A stretch of DNA of 50,082 bases from Bacteroidota bacterium (lineage in GTDB: Bacteria > Bacteroidota > Bacteroidia > 2-12-FULL-35-15), in contig CANIQT010000012.1 of assembly GCA_947469885.1 (NCBI GenBank), forward strand, positions 68,951 to 119,032. The letters are read 5' to 3'. Positions within the stretch are counted from its first letter, which is position 1. Every line of letters begins with the position of its first letter. Shown here piece after piece: positions 1-8,120 of the stretch. The notes beneath the pieces were generated by a model. The model saw only the letters and a program-made list of their open reading frames with translations, made no database searches and was not told the DNA's origin. The position numbers and the translations under genes were made by a program.

Positions 1-1
1 T

Positions 2-637
2 CTTTTAATTATTACTTCCATTTCTTGCAAAAAAGAAAACTGGTGGTTTGCAAACACCACTGTTCACGGTAAAGTAACCAAGTATTGCTATGGAATGCCA
101 ATGGGGGGCTTTACTATAAGTTTGATACGTGGAGATAAACTATCCCATAAGGACCAAAAACTTATTCGAACCATCACAACAGGTAGTGATGGATACTACG
201 AAATTAAATTCTATCATGGAAGTGGTACATACTTCCTGGATATAGGAGCGTATTCCATTGTAAATTCCAATGGTAACAACGACATATTTGTTAAAGAAGG
301 AAATGATGAAATTAATTTACCATTGGTGCCTTCAAACGGGAATACAGGTATTCAAGTAAACATTAATAATACTAGTCCGTTCAATGTTAATGATAGTATT
401 CATTTCAATATTACGGAACCTAATAATCCTTTTTACTATCAGTTTTCTCCCTCTAATTTTCCATCTTCTTTTACAGGGCAATCAATTGATACCACTTGTT
501 TCGCTACCATTTCAGGATGTCATCCATTATTAGTAAAGCTAAACTGGGAGGTTACAAAAAATAATATTACAACTAATCATGTTGATACAATTGTTTGTAC
601 GGAAGGTGTAACTACGCAGTATAATCTTAATTATTAA
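2..637 (+). CDS. Lipoprotein with carboxypeptidase-regulatory-like fold, 5' end outside the window
   Basis: The reading frame is open from the first complete codon and ends at TAA 635-637, so the start lies upstream of the window. The first visible residues, LLIITSISCKK, are the end of a lipoprotein signal peptide, with the acylated Cys encoded at 26-28. The first in-frame ATG (95) lies 23 codons after this Cys and is unlikely to be the real start. The mature part (about 200 residues) starts with a beta-rich segment (VHGKV, GGFTISLIRGDK, TTGSDGYYEIKFYHGSGTYFL) that looks like a CarboxypepD_reg/SdrD-B-like sandwich. The rest has no recognisable domain. Expected location is an outer- or inner-membrane-anchored periplasmic or surface protein. 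Function is unknown. Confidence 0.75.
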   Translation, partial: LLIITSISCKKENWWFANTTVHGKVTKYCYGMPMGGFTISLIRGDKLSHKDQKLIRTITTGSDGYYEIKFYHGSGTYFLDIGAYSIVNSNGNNDIFVKEGNDEINLPLVPSNGNTGIQVNINNTSPFNVNDSIHFNITEPNNPFYYQFSPSNFPSSFTGQSIDTTCFATISGCHPLLVKLNWEVTKNNITTNHVDTIVCTEGVTTQYNLNY

Positions 638-710
638 ACAAGCTATTTTATTCTTCTTAAAGCTCGTATTTTTGAAGGCGCTCTGCTGGTGTGAATGATT
701 GCTAAAATAA

Positions 711-890
711 TTATTTCAAAAGGTTTCTATATTTTTCAATTCGTTCATTCACTTGTTCAATTCCTTTATCAAAATCAACTTCTCCACTCTCCTCAGAGTC
801 ATTGATTAGTTGAACAAACTCCCCTTTACTCATTGGTTTCCCCTGAATAGTATAGTTTTTCTTTTCCTGTTTTTTCTTTGCTAAACCCAT
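711..890 (-). CDS. Small hypothetical protein, 59 aa
   Basis: ATG at 888-890 to TAA at 711-713 on the minus strand. The product is short and highly charged: it starts MGLAKKKQEKKNY and continues with a predicted amphipathic part (MSKGEFVQLINDSEESGEV, IEQVNERIEKYRNLLK). Its size, charge and helical C-terminus resemble antitoxin-like or regulatory small proteins of Bacteroidota, but no toxin gene is adjacent, so no function is assigned. It fills an otherwise empty 400-bp gap and points away from the E1 gene. Codon use is normal and there are no internal stops, which supports a real gene. Confidence 0.5.
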   Translation of the reverse strand: MGLAKKKQEKKNYTIQGKPMSKGEFVQLINDSEESGEVDFDKGIEQVNERIEKYRNLLK

Positions 891-1007
891 TTTGTTTAAA
901 TTTTATATAAAATTACAAAGAATAAGAATACACTACTATATTTATGTTAAACATCTTTTAAAATTAATTCCTTTGTGCATCCCCGCCTTAGCGGTTATTC
1001 TTTTTAT

Positions 1008-1015
1008 TATATTTG
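1008..1015 (+). promoter_or_regulatory. -7 promoter element TATATTTG of the E1 gene
   Basis: TATATTTG is a full match to the Bacteroidota primary sigma factor -7 consensus TAnnTTTG. It lies 27 nt before the ATG at 1043, giving a leader of about 24 nt. No good -33 TTTG is seen at the usual spacing. Confidence 0.55.
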
Positions 1016-1042
1016 TAAACATAGAATTTAAAAACAATCATC

Positions 1043-3466
1043 ATGTCGAAATCAGAAGAAACAGCCATTGGAAAAACAAAAGTTTCCGATTATATAAAAA
1101 TAGTATTGAACGATTATCGCATTGCCTGCGAAAGCCGTGAAGCAAGTTTGATGGGCCGAAGAGAAGTACTTACAGGCAAAGCTAAGTTTGGAATTTTTGG
1201 TGATGGAAAAGAAATTGCTCAACTGGCAATGGCAAAAGTATTTCAGAATGGAGATTTTCGTTCGGGCTATTACCGCGACCAGACCTTTATGTTTGCTACT
1301 GATAACTTGACGTTGCAAGAATGGTTTGCTGGTTTATACGGACATACAGATGCTGATGCAGAACCTATGAGTGCAGGCCGACAAATGGGAGGACACTTTG
1401 CTACACGCAGCATTAATACAGATGGAACCTGGAGAGATTTGATGAAACAAAAAAATTCTTCTTCCGATATTTCTCCAACAGGTGGGCAAATGCCTCGTTT
1501 GGTTGGACTGGCATTGGCTTCCAAACATTTTAAAAACAATCCTGAATTACAGGCCGAACAGTTTCATAAATTCTCTGACAAAGGAAACGAGATAGCTTTT
1601 GGAACCATTGGTGATGCCAGTACTTCGGAAGGTTTGTTTTGGGAATCAATCAATGCAGCCGGTGTAATGCAGATACCCATGTTGATTTCTGTTTGGGATG
1701 ACGGGCATGGAATTTCTGTTCCTAAAAAATATCAGACCACTAAAGAAAGTATTTCGGAAGCACTGAAAGGTTTTCAGAGAGAAAACGGAAGTAATGGGTA
1801 CGAAATATTTAAAACAAAAGGTTGGGATTATGTTCATTTATGCGAAACGTATGAGAAAGCAGCAAATGTTTGTCGCGAGCAACATGTGCCTGTTTTGGTT
1901 CATGTGGAAGAAGTAACACAACCGCAAGGGCACAGTACTTCCGGTTCGCACGAACGATATAAATCAAAAGAACGTTTGCAATGGGAAATAGATTTTGATG
2001 GAATAAAAAAGATGCGGGAATTTATTTTAAAGAATAAACTAGCTACTGAAGATGTGTTGAATGAAATGGAAGAGAGTGCAAAGAAAGTGGTTCGTGAAGC
2101 AAAGTCGGCTGCATGGAATGCATATCTTACTCCTATTAAAAATGAACTGAAAGAAGTAAATACGTTGATGGATGAAATAGCTGCACAATCCGAGAATGCA
2201 ACTTTCATTTCCAAAATAAAAAATGATTTGTATTCTATACTTGAACCAATCAGAAGAGATATTATAGTGGCTGCAAAAAGCGTTTTACGATTAACAAGAA
2301 ATGAAAACATAGCAGCAAGAAAACAATTATCCGATTGGTTAAGCGAATCTAAATTAGCAAACCATGACCGTTATAGTTCTTATCTGCAAAGCGAATCGGA
2401 GTTCAATGCTTTAAATGTAAAACAGGTAAAAGCTGAATTTGAAGGAGAAGAAAAAATAGTGGATGGAAGAGAATTGTTAAGAGAAAATTTTGATGCTATA
2501 CTTTCAAAATATCCTGAAGTAGTCATATTTGGTGAAGATTCAGGAAAGATAGGAGGAGTAAATCAAGGGCTTGAAGGTTTGCAGGCAAAGTATGGAGAGA
2601 TAAGAGTTTTTGATACAGGCATAAGAGAAGCTACGATTATGGGACAAGCTATAGGTTTGGCAATGCGCGGAATGAGACCTATTGCAGAGATTCAATATTT
2701 AGATTATTTATTGTATGCTTTGCAAATTATGAGTGATGATTTGGCAACTGTTCAATACAGAACCAAAGGCGCACAAAAGGCTCCTGTAATTATTCGCACA
2801 AGAGGACATCGTTTGGAAGGTATCTGGCATAGCGGTTCTCCGATGGGAATGATTATTAATACCATTCGCGGAATTCATGTTTGTGTTCCAAGAAACATGC
2901 AACAAGCAGCAGGTTTTTATAATACTCTTTTGGCAGGTGACGAACCTGCTTTGGTTATCGAACCGTTGAATGGGTATCGTTTAAAAGAAAAACAACCTTC
3001 TAATTTAGGTGAATATAAAACTCCGTTAGGTGTTGTGGAAACTATCAATGAAGGAACAGATGTTACTTTAGTTACTTATGGTTCTTGTTGCAGAATAGCA
3101 ATGGAAGCTGTTAAGATGTTAGCAGAAGCAGGTATTTCAGTTGAAGTAATTGATGTTCAAACATTACTTCCTTTCGATTTAAATCATTCAATAGTTGAAT
3201 CTGTAAAGAAAACAAATCGTTTGGTAGTATTAGATGAAGATGTTCCCGGAGGAGCTTCTGCATATATTTTACAAAAGGTTTTAGAAGAACAAAAAGCATA
3301 TAAATATTTAGATTCTGAACCAACTACTATCTCTGCAAAAGACCATCGCCCTGCTTATGGAAGTGATGGAGATTATTTCTCAAAACCCAGTGCAGATGAT
3401 GTGTTTGATGTTATTTATGAATTAATGCAGGAAACAAATCCGGGGAAATTTCCGGGAATTTATTAA
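1043..3466 (+). CDS. Fused alpha/beta 2-oxoacid dehydrogenase E1 component (thiamine diphosphate dependent)
   Basis: This is a single 807-residue chain with both halves of a branched-chain or pyruvate-type E1. The N-terminal half (about 1-400) is the alpha (dehydrogenase E1) domain; its ThDP/Mg site is seen as GDASTSEG at about 190 and DDGHGIS at about 219. A linker leads to the beta-type transketolase pyrimidine-binding domain (VVIFGEDSG, from about 485) and the C-terminal transketolase domain (VTLVTYGSC, VIDVQTLLPFD, VVLDEDVPGG). E1 decarboxylates a 2-oxoacid and passes the acyl group to the lipoyl domain of E2; neither E2 nor E3 is nearby. Such fused E1 proteins are common in Bacteroidota and usually annotated as 2-oxoisovalerate dehydrogenase-like. 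Substrate cannot be read from the sequence. Confidence 0.9.
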   Translation: MSKSEETAIGKTKVSDYIKIVLNDYRIACESREASLMGRREVLTGKAKFGIFGDGKEIAQLAMAKVFQNGDFRSGYYRDQTFMFATDNLTLQEWFAGLYGHTDADAEPMSAGRQMGGHFATRSINTDGTWRDLMKQKNSSSDISPTGGQMPRLVGLALASKHFKNNPELQAEQFHKFSDKGNEIAFGTIGDASTSEGLFWESINAAGVMQIPMLISVWDDGHGISVPKKYQTTKESISEALKGFQRENGSNGYEIFKTKGWDYVHLCETYEKAANVCREQHVPVLVHVEEVTQPQGHSTSGSHERYKSKERLQWEIDFDGIKKMREFILKNKLATEDVLNEMEESAKKVVREAKSAAWNAYLTPIKNELKEVNTLMDEIAAQSENATFISKIKNDLYSILEPIRRDIIVAAKSVLRLTRNENIAARKQLSDWLSESKLANHDRYSSYLQSESEFNALNVKQVKAEFEGEEKIVDGRELLRENFDAILSKYPEVVIFGEDSGKIGGVNQGLEGLQAKYGEIRVFDTGIREATIMGQAIGLAMRGMRPIAEIQYLDYLLYALQIMSDDLATVQYRTKGAQKAPVIIRTRGHRLEGIWHSGSPMGMIINTIRGIHVCVPRNMQQAAGFYNTLLAGDEPALVIEPLNGYRLKEKQPSNLGEYKTPLGVVETINEGTDVTLVTYGSCCRIAMEAVKMLAEAGISVEVIDVQTLLPFDLNHSIVESVKKTNRLVVLDEDVPGGASAYILQKVLEEQKAYKYLDSEPTTISAKDHRPAYGSDGDYFSKPSADDVFDVIYELMQETNPGKFPGIY

Positions 3467-3512
3467 TTAATAAAATTGACTCCTTTAATTTTGGAAATGG
3501 TTATCAGGAAGC

Positions 3513-3545
3513 AATTCCCCTCTTGAGAGGGGGTAGGGGGTGTGT
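3513..3545 (+). repeat. TPNPSQEG-type palindromic repeat, left copy flanking the DUF559 gene
   Basis: The core CCCCTCTTGAGAGGGG is a perfect palindrome, followed by GTAGGGGGTGTGT. It is the reverse complement, with few changes, of the copy at 3928-3958 and lies in the same orientation as the copy at 4053-4084. The DUF559 start codon is 12 bp after its end. Confidence 0.85.
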
Positions 3546-3556
3546 CCCTAGTAATA

Positions 3557-3970
3557 ATGAATAGAAGAATCATCCCATACAATCCAAACTTAAAACAACT
3601 TGCAAGGGACCTTCGCAACGACAGTACTCTAGGAGAAATCATTTTATGGAAAAAATTAAAAGGCAAACAAATCTTTGGTTATGATTTTCACAGGCAAAAG
3701 CCTTTGTTAGAATATATAGTTGACTTTTATTGTGCTGAATTAAATCTGATTATTGAAATTGATGGGTATAGCCATCAAAATGAAGAAGCCTATATAAAAG
3801 ACAAAAACAGACAAGAAGAGTTGGAACAATACAACCTTTACTTTTTAAGATTTACAGACAAAGAAATAAAAACTCAGATGCAAAGTGTGTTAAGGGCAAT
3901 TGAAATTTATATTAATGAGTTCGAACAACACACCCCTAACCCCTCTCAAGAGGGGAATGGCGCATCCTAA
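3557..3970 (+). CDS. DUF559 / Vsr-like endonuclease domain protein
   Basis: A 137-residue protein of the DUF559 family (PF04480), a PD-(D/E)xK-type nuclease fold related to very-short-patch-repair endonucleases. Visible hallmarks are NDSTLGEIILWKKLK near the N-terminus, then FHRQKPLLEYIVDFYC and LIIEIDGYSHQ, carrying the candidate catalytic Asp and Glu-x-Asp. ATG 3557 is chosen because it starts the usual MNRRIIPYNP motif; a GTG at 3542 would lie in the flanking repeat. The C-terminal residues HTPNPSQEGN are the translation of the inverted palindromic repeat at 3928-3958, so the native domain ends near residue 123. The gene is not in an operon with its neighbours and is framed by inverted repeats, suggesting a small mobile or repeat-associated unit. 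Confidence 0.85.
   Translation: MNRRIIPYNPNLKQLARDLRNDSTLGEIILWKKLKGKQIFGYDFHRQKPLLEYIVDFYCAELNLIIEIDGYSHQNEEAYIKDKNRQEELEQYNLYFLRFTDKEIKTQMQSVLRAIEIYINEFEQHTPNPSQEGNGAS
3928..3958 (-). repeat. TPNPSQEG-type palindromic repeat, right (inverted) copy inside the DUF559 reading frame
   Basis: This is the inverted partner of 3513-3545: ACACACCCCTAACC followed by the palindromic CCTCTCAAGAGGGGAAT. It is translated in frame as HTPNPSQEGN at the end of the nuclease gene, 12 bp before its stop codon. Confidence 0.85.
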
Positions 3971-4052
3971 TCACTTCAGAATAATTTTAATTTGTTCTGT
4001 TACCAATTAGAAAAGAATATTAATAGAAAGAACATCAAAATTCGCATACACT

Positions 4053-4084
4053 AATTCCCCTCTTGAGAGGGGCTAGGGGTGTGT
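4053..4084 (+). repeat. TPNPSQEG-type palindromic repeat, third copy upstream of murQ
   Basis: AATTCCCCTCTTGAGAGGGG then CTAGGGGTGTGT, in the same orientation as 3513-3545. It ends 11 bp before the murQ start codon, so it lies in the murQ leader or promoter region. Confidence 0.85.
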
Positions 4085-4095
4085 AATAATAACAA

Positions 4096-4902
4096 ATGAA
4101 AACCACCACCGAATCTTCTTCCAAATACAATTCCCTCGAAAAAATGAGTGTGAAAGAATTGCTAACTAATATAAATAAAGAAGATAAAACAGTTCCTTTT
4201 GAAATAGAAAAAGCAATTCCAAAAATAGAAAAGCTGGCTAATGTAATTGTAAAACAAATGAAACAAGGTGGACGTTTGTTTTATATCGGTGCTGGCACAA
4301 GTGGAAGATTAGGAATTGTAGATGCAAGTGAATGTCCTCCAACTTATGGAGTTCCTCAAGGTATGGTTATTGGGTTAATTGCAGGAGGAGACAGGGCAAT
4401 AAGAAAAGCAGTTGAATTTGCAGAAGATGATAAAGAGCAAGCTTGGAAAGATTTATTAGAACATAAAATAAATTCTAATGATGTAGTGATTGGAATTGCA
4501 GCATCTGGTTCTACACCTTATGTAGTTGGTGGTTTGGAACAGTGCAATAAAAATAATATAGTAACAGGTTGTATAGTTTGCAACAAAGGAAGCAATGTTG
4601 CTAAAGTTGCAAAACATAAAATTGAAGTAGTTGTAGGACCTGAATTTGTTACAGGAAGTACACGAATGAAATCAGGTACGGCACAGAAACTAGTTTTAAA
4701 TATGATATCCACTTCTGTAATGATAAAGTTGGGAAGAGTGAAAGGAAATAAAATGGTGGACATGCAGCTAAGCAATAATAAACTTGTGGACAGGGGAACA
4801 AAAATGATTGCTGATGAAATAAATGTTTCTTACAAAAAAGCAAATGAATTATTACTGAAGTATGGCAGTGTAAGAAAGGCTGTTGATTCAACAAAGAAAT
4901 AA
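4096..4902 (+). CDS. murQ: N-acetylmuramic acid 6-phosphate etherase
   Basis: MurQ cleaves the D-lactyl ether of MurNAc-6-phosphate to give GlcNAc-6-phosphate and lactate in cytoplasmic peptidoglycan recycling. The 268-residue protein has the SIS-fold sugar-phosphate loop GAGTSGRLG (65-73), the DASECPPTYG motif holding the catalytic Glu (79), and the second conserved acidic segment AVEFAEDD (105-112). Further family motifs are IAASGSTPYV, GPEFVTGSTRMKSGTAQK and DMQLSNNKLVDRG. The length is slightly shorter than the E. coli enzyme (about 298 aa), mainly at the C-terminus. No MurNAc kinase or PTS gene is adjacent. The stop overlaps a short downstream frame, so it may be cotranscribed with the next small gene. 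Confidence 0.95.
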   Translation: MKTTTESSSKYNSLEKMSVKELLTNINKEDKTVPFEIEKAIPKIEKLANVIVKQMKQGGRLFYIGAGTSGRLGIVDASECPPTYGVPQGMVIGLIAGGDRAIRKAVEFAEDDKEQAWKDLLEHKINSNDVVIGIAASGSTPYVVGGLEQCNKNNIVTGCIVCNKGSNVAKVAKHKIEVVVGPEFVTGSTRMKSGTAQKLVLNMISTSVMIKLGRVKGNKMVDMQLSNNKLVDRGTKMIADEINVSYKKANELLLKYGSVRKAVDSTKK

Positions 4903-4906
4903 TGCA

Positions 4907-5176
4907 ATGTTATATAAGGGACGAAATAAACATACACTGGAAGAACTCGAAGATATTATAGAAGACTATAGAGAAATAGTTTTTGATGCTGAGTTAAGAT
5001 TGAAAGAAAAAAACAAAGTATATCAGGAACTTATTGAACTTGCAAGAGACATACATAATTCCTGTATTGATTTAGAAAAGAATCCAACTGAAATTGAATG
5101 CTTGAAAGTAGTAGAGAATATTAAAAAATATTTAGAAGGATTTGCTCATGATAATAAACTGGAACTTAAAAAATAA
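4907..5176 (+). CDS. Small coiled-coil hypothetical protein
   Basis: An 89-residue, mostly helical and charged protein (LEELEDIIEDYREIVFDAEL, RLKEKNKVYQELIELARDIH). I place the start at ATG 4907, 4 nt after the murQ stop; an in-frame start at 4883 would overlap murQ. No signal peptide or known domain is visible. The close spacing suggests cotranscription with murQ, but nothing in the sequence ties it to cell-wall recycling. Confidence 0.6.
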   Translation: MLYKGRNKHTLEELEDIIEDYREIVFDAELRLKEKNKVYQELIELARDIHNSCIDLEKNPTEIECLKVVENIKKYLEGFAHDNKLELKK

Positions 5177-5233
5177 AATTCACTTCTAATGAACAAAGAT
5201 TTGTAAATTCGTATTTATTCGTTATCCATACCC

Positions 5234-5803
5234 ATGCAGGACATAGAACCTTTTTATAACTGGCGACATCATTACATTGCTTCGGAAGATGAGCGTTCTC
5301 CTTTCTATGAAAGAGAGTACAGTGAATTTGAATACACCAATGCTATTTACAATTACCTCATACATCCGCAATGGGATGATATTAACTCTCCAACACTTTA
5401 TATAAAAATTCTTTCCGTTGATTATGACCAAAACTTTGCAATCATAGAATTGATAGGCGAATGGAATGATTGTATCAACAATGATATTATGACTTTGAAA
5501 AGAGATATAATTGAGCCAATTATGGAAAACGGAATAAATAAATTTATCTTGATTGGAGAAAACGTTTTGAACTTTCATTCGTCTGATGATTGTTATTATG
5601 AAGAATGGTTTGAAGAAGTTGGAGATGGCTGGATTGCATTTCTAAACTTCCGTAAACATGTTCTGGATGAATTTCAACAGGCGAATATTGACTACTATAT
5701 TGTTTCAGGCGGACACCTGAATGATATTGCCTGGCGAACTTCTTCCCCGCAACAACTTTTTGAAAAGGTAGAATTGTTTGTTCAAAAAAGAATAGGGGCA
5801 TAA
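5234..5803 (+). CDS. Conserved hypothetical protein, cytoplasmic, 189 aa
   Basis: A soluble acidic protein with no signal peptide or membrane segment. It has an N-terminal part rich in aromatic and acidic residues (YNWRHHYIASEDERSPFYER), then alternating beta/alpha elements (FAIIELIGEW, IIEPIMENGINKFILIGENV, GWIAFLNFRKHVL, YYIVSGGHLNDIAWRTSSP). The pattern resembles a STAS-like or small alpha/beta fold, which is only a guess. The stop overlaps the ATG of the next gene by one base (TAATG), so the two are probably translated together even though the next product is exported. Confidence 0.7.
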   Translation: MQDIEPFYNWRHHYIASEDERSPFYEREYSEFEYTNAIYNYLIHPQWDDINSPTLYIKILSVDYDQNFAIIELIGEWNDCINNDIMTLKRDIIEPIMENGINKFILIGENVLNFHSSDDCYYEEWFEEVGDGWIAFLNFRKHVLDEFQQANIDYYIVSGGHLNDIAWRTSSPQQLFEKVELFVQKRIGA

Positions 5804-7827
5804 TGAATAAAACCGTTTTATTCATTCTCTTTTTTTCTCTTCCTTCTTTTATATTTTCACAAATAGATACACTTGAATTTCAAAAAGGTTATCCTAATAA
5901 AAGCAGTGATGCACTAACGCAATTAAAAAACTATCCCTCCCCAAGATATGTTCCCAATAATAATTTTCTTAGATTATATAATTGGATGAGTCCTTATTTT
6001 GCCGGAGGTGCAGGGCAGGAAGGAATAAAGATTCCAGATGCAATAAAAGCAGGAACAGATATCCAGGAAGAATTAGCAATTAACTGGTATTATTATTTAG
6101 TCATTTCAAATCCAAGATTTGCACCTGGTGAAAAAATATTAAATGATCCAAATTCTCCTTATGCATCATTTATTAATCTAGCGAATAAACATCCCGAAAT
6201 ACCTTTAAGTGTTACCATTTTCTGGTCACAACTAAAACCATCAGCATTTGGTAGCAAAAACAGTGAACCAAATTTTATGCGACAAGATTATCCGGAATCT
6301 TATTATTTAAAAAATGCCAGAGTAAATAAAACAAAAAGAGTAATCAGTTATGTTGCCCCCGATTCTGTATTTATTAGCGATGGTATTGTTCAAAAAAAAC
6401 AATTGGAAAATTTAATTAAACATCTTACGAGACCAATAAATATTATTAATGAAAATGGAGAAGAAGCTCCAAAGGCTTATCAAAAAGATATTTTAGCAAA
6501 TGATGATTTGCTTATTAACGATATGAAGAAATTAAAAATTGATAGTTGGGAAAAGTATATAGCCAATAAGAAAAGAAATATGCGCAGTTTATATTCCTCC
6601 CAATTCATGAAAGATATTCCTCAATTAAAAAATACTTTGTTTACCATTTACCAGATTGAAGGTGGTCCATTAGACCGATACGACTGGGATATATCAAAAT
6701 CAACTTGCTCAAAAATAAATGGTAATTATTATTCTACTTCAGATTTCTATCCTCGCTTTCCGAACAATTGGAAGAACTGGAAAGGTGCATGGCATGGATG
6801 GAAATGGATAAATGATGGAAGAGAAGTTGAAATTGCTGCCGGAGATAAATTCTTTTCTCCTTATGTAGCTGCTGGCTGGTCGAACAATCCGGAAGCAGAC
6901 ATTAGACCCGCTCAATGGTTAGGACTTTTAAAATGTCTGTCTGTAGTTGGTGCCGAATTTTATTATACAGGATATTTTAATTTAAAAAAACCTTATTCTA
7001 AACCTGAAGATTATATTTGGCAAGCTGCAATGCCATCATACGCACAAGCAGTCACTACACATTTTGCTGACATATTTAGAAATGGAAATGTATTGATGGA
7101 TGTTGATGGAAAACCTATAGTGACCTATCCTGTCAAAGATGAAGACGTTTTGGTAACAGTAAGAAAACTTGATAAAAAAGAACAATATATTATAGCCGCA
7201 ACGGTTCAACCTTTTTCTAACAAAGAAAAATTTCCATTGTCTAAAAACATTGAAATAAAAATTGATGGCGAATTAATTTTGTTGAATGTGAGAAGACAAG
7301 GCAGTGTTTATTATTTTGATAAGTCTGTAAAGCCCTATATTTTTTATCAATTAGACAAATGGCAGGAATACAAACATCCCGAAAGATGGAGAAAAGAATT
7401 AATTTATGAAGCAGAAGTTTTTGATACTTCCCGTTCAAATGTTTTCATTCATTCAGATTATAAAACCGTGTACAACAAAACTGACTTCACTGGTTTTGTG
7501 TCTTACATTTCTTTAACACCTAAGCAATGGGTAGGATATACCATTTATTCAAGGGATATTCAGCAATTAACCAATAAGATATATGTAAAGATTTATGCCC
7601 AAGGAAATGAAAACGGTGAAGGTGAAATAAAAATAAATGACTGGAAAAAAGATTTCATTTCAGCCAAAAGTGAAAAATGGAATTGGATTAATATAGAAGT
7701 ACCAAGGGAAGTTATTGTGAATGAGAAAAATTCATTACTGAAAATTGTTTCTACTTCAGGTAATTTAGAAATTGATAAAATAATCATTACTGATTCTTCG
7801 GCTATCCCTGACTTGAAAGATTATTAA
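5803..7827 (+). CDS. Large secreted protein, probable glycan-active, with C-terminal CBM-like module
   Basis: A 674-residue protein with a clear signal peptide (MNKTVLFILFFSLPSFIFSQ, cleavage near residue 20). The middle part is rich in Trp, Tyr and Gly (NNWKNWKGAWHGWKWINDG, SPYVAAGWSNNPEADIRPAQ, GAEFYYTGYFN), typical of a barrel-type sugar-active enzyme, but I cannot assign a glycoside hydrolase family or catalytic residues. From about 535 the sequence starts LIYEAEVFDTS and runs through a beta sandwich ending LEIDKIIITDSS, like CBM6/CBM35 carbohydrate-binding modules. No T9SS sorting domain is visible, so it is likely periplasmic or released. Translationally coupled to the previous gene. 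Confidence 0.7.
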   Translation: MNKTVLFILFFSLPSFIFSQIDTLEFQKGYPNKSSDALTQLKNYPSPRYVPNNNFLRLYNWMSPYFAGGAGQEGIKIPDAIKAGTDIQEELAINWYYYLVISNPRFAPGEKILNDPNSPYASFINLANKHPEIPLSVTIFWSQLKPSAFGSKNSEPNFMRQDYPESYYLKNARVNKTKRVISYVAPDSVFISDGIVQKKQLENLIKHLTRPINIINENGEEAPKAYQKDILANDDLLINDMKKLKIDSWEKYIANKKRNMRSLYSSQFMKDIPQLKNTLFTIYQIEGGPLDRYDWDISKSTCSKINGNYYSTSDFYPRFPNNWKNWKGAWHGWKWINDGREVEIAAGDKFFSPYVAAGWSNNPEADIRPAQWLGLLKCLSVVGAEFYYTGYFNLKKPYSKPEDYIWQAAMPSYAQAVTTHFADIFRNGNVLMDVDGKPIVTYPVKDEDVLVTVRKLDKKEQYIIAATVQPFSNKEKFPLSKNIEIKIDGELILLNVRRQGSVYYFDKSVKPYIFYQLDKWQEYKHPERWRKELIYEAEVFDTSRSNVFIHSDYKTVYNKTDFTGFVSYISLTPKQWVGYTIYSRDIQQLTNKIYVKIYAQGNENGEGEIKINDWKKDFISAKSEKWNWINIEVPREVIVNEKNSLLKIVSTSGNLEIDKIIITDSSAIPDLKDY

Positions 7828-8120
7828 ACCAAAATCATTTTTTGTTCCACACTCCATGCTTCTGCTTTTGCGGAAAACAAAATTTTGGTTTTACTCCATA
7901 CTGTTTTAAATAATTCGGAGTTGCGATAGTTTTCTAAATCAATTGAAGATTGCCAAAAACTGTAAGTGAAATAAACATTTGTCTCATCAATGCTGTTTAA
8001 TAATTCAAGATGAGTGCAGCCTTCAAAGTTTCGTATAAGGTGTTTGGACGAATTGAATAACTCTAAAAAACGTTCCACTTTATCTTTTTCAAAAGTCATT
8101 TTTACAATTCTAATTATCAT
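7824..8120 (-). CDS. Antibiotic-biosynthesis-monooxygenase (ABM) domain protein
   Basis: A 98-residue single-domain protein with the ferredoxin-like ABM fold: an opening strand MIIRIVKMTF, helix VERFLELFNSSKHLIRNFEG, then CTHLELLNSIDETNVYFTYS and the typical FWQSSIDLENYRNSELFKTVW. Such proteins (YgiN, HmoB-like) are small cofactor-free monooxygenases or haem-degrading enzymes; the exact substrate cannot be read here. Its start overlaps the stop of the upstream SAM hydrolase gene by 4 nt (ATGA), so both come from one transcript. The 3' end overlaps the convergent gene ending at 7827 by 4 nt. Confidence 0.8.
   Translation of the reverse strand: MIIRIVKMTFEKDKVERFLELFNSSKHLIRNFEGCTHLELLNSIDETNVYFTYSFWQSSIDLENYRNSELFKTVWSKTKILFSAKAEAWSVEQKMILV

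Noticed and set aside
892..1140. 82-aa plus-strand reading frame overlapping the start of the E1 gene
   Set aside because: Overlaps the well-supported E1 start and its promoter, and the composition fits translated AT-rich leader sequence.
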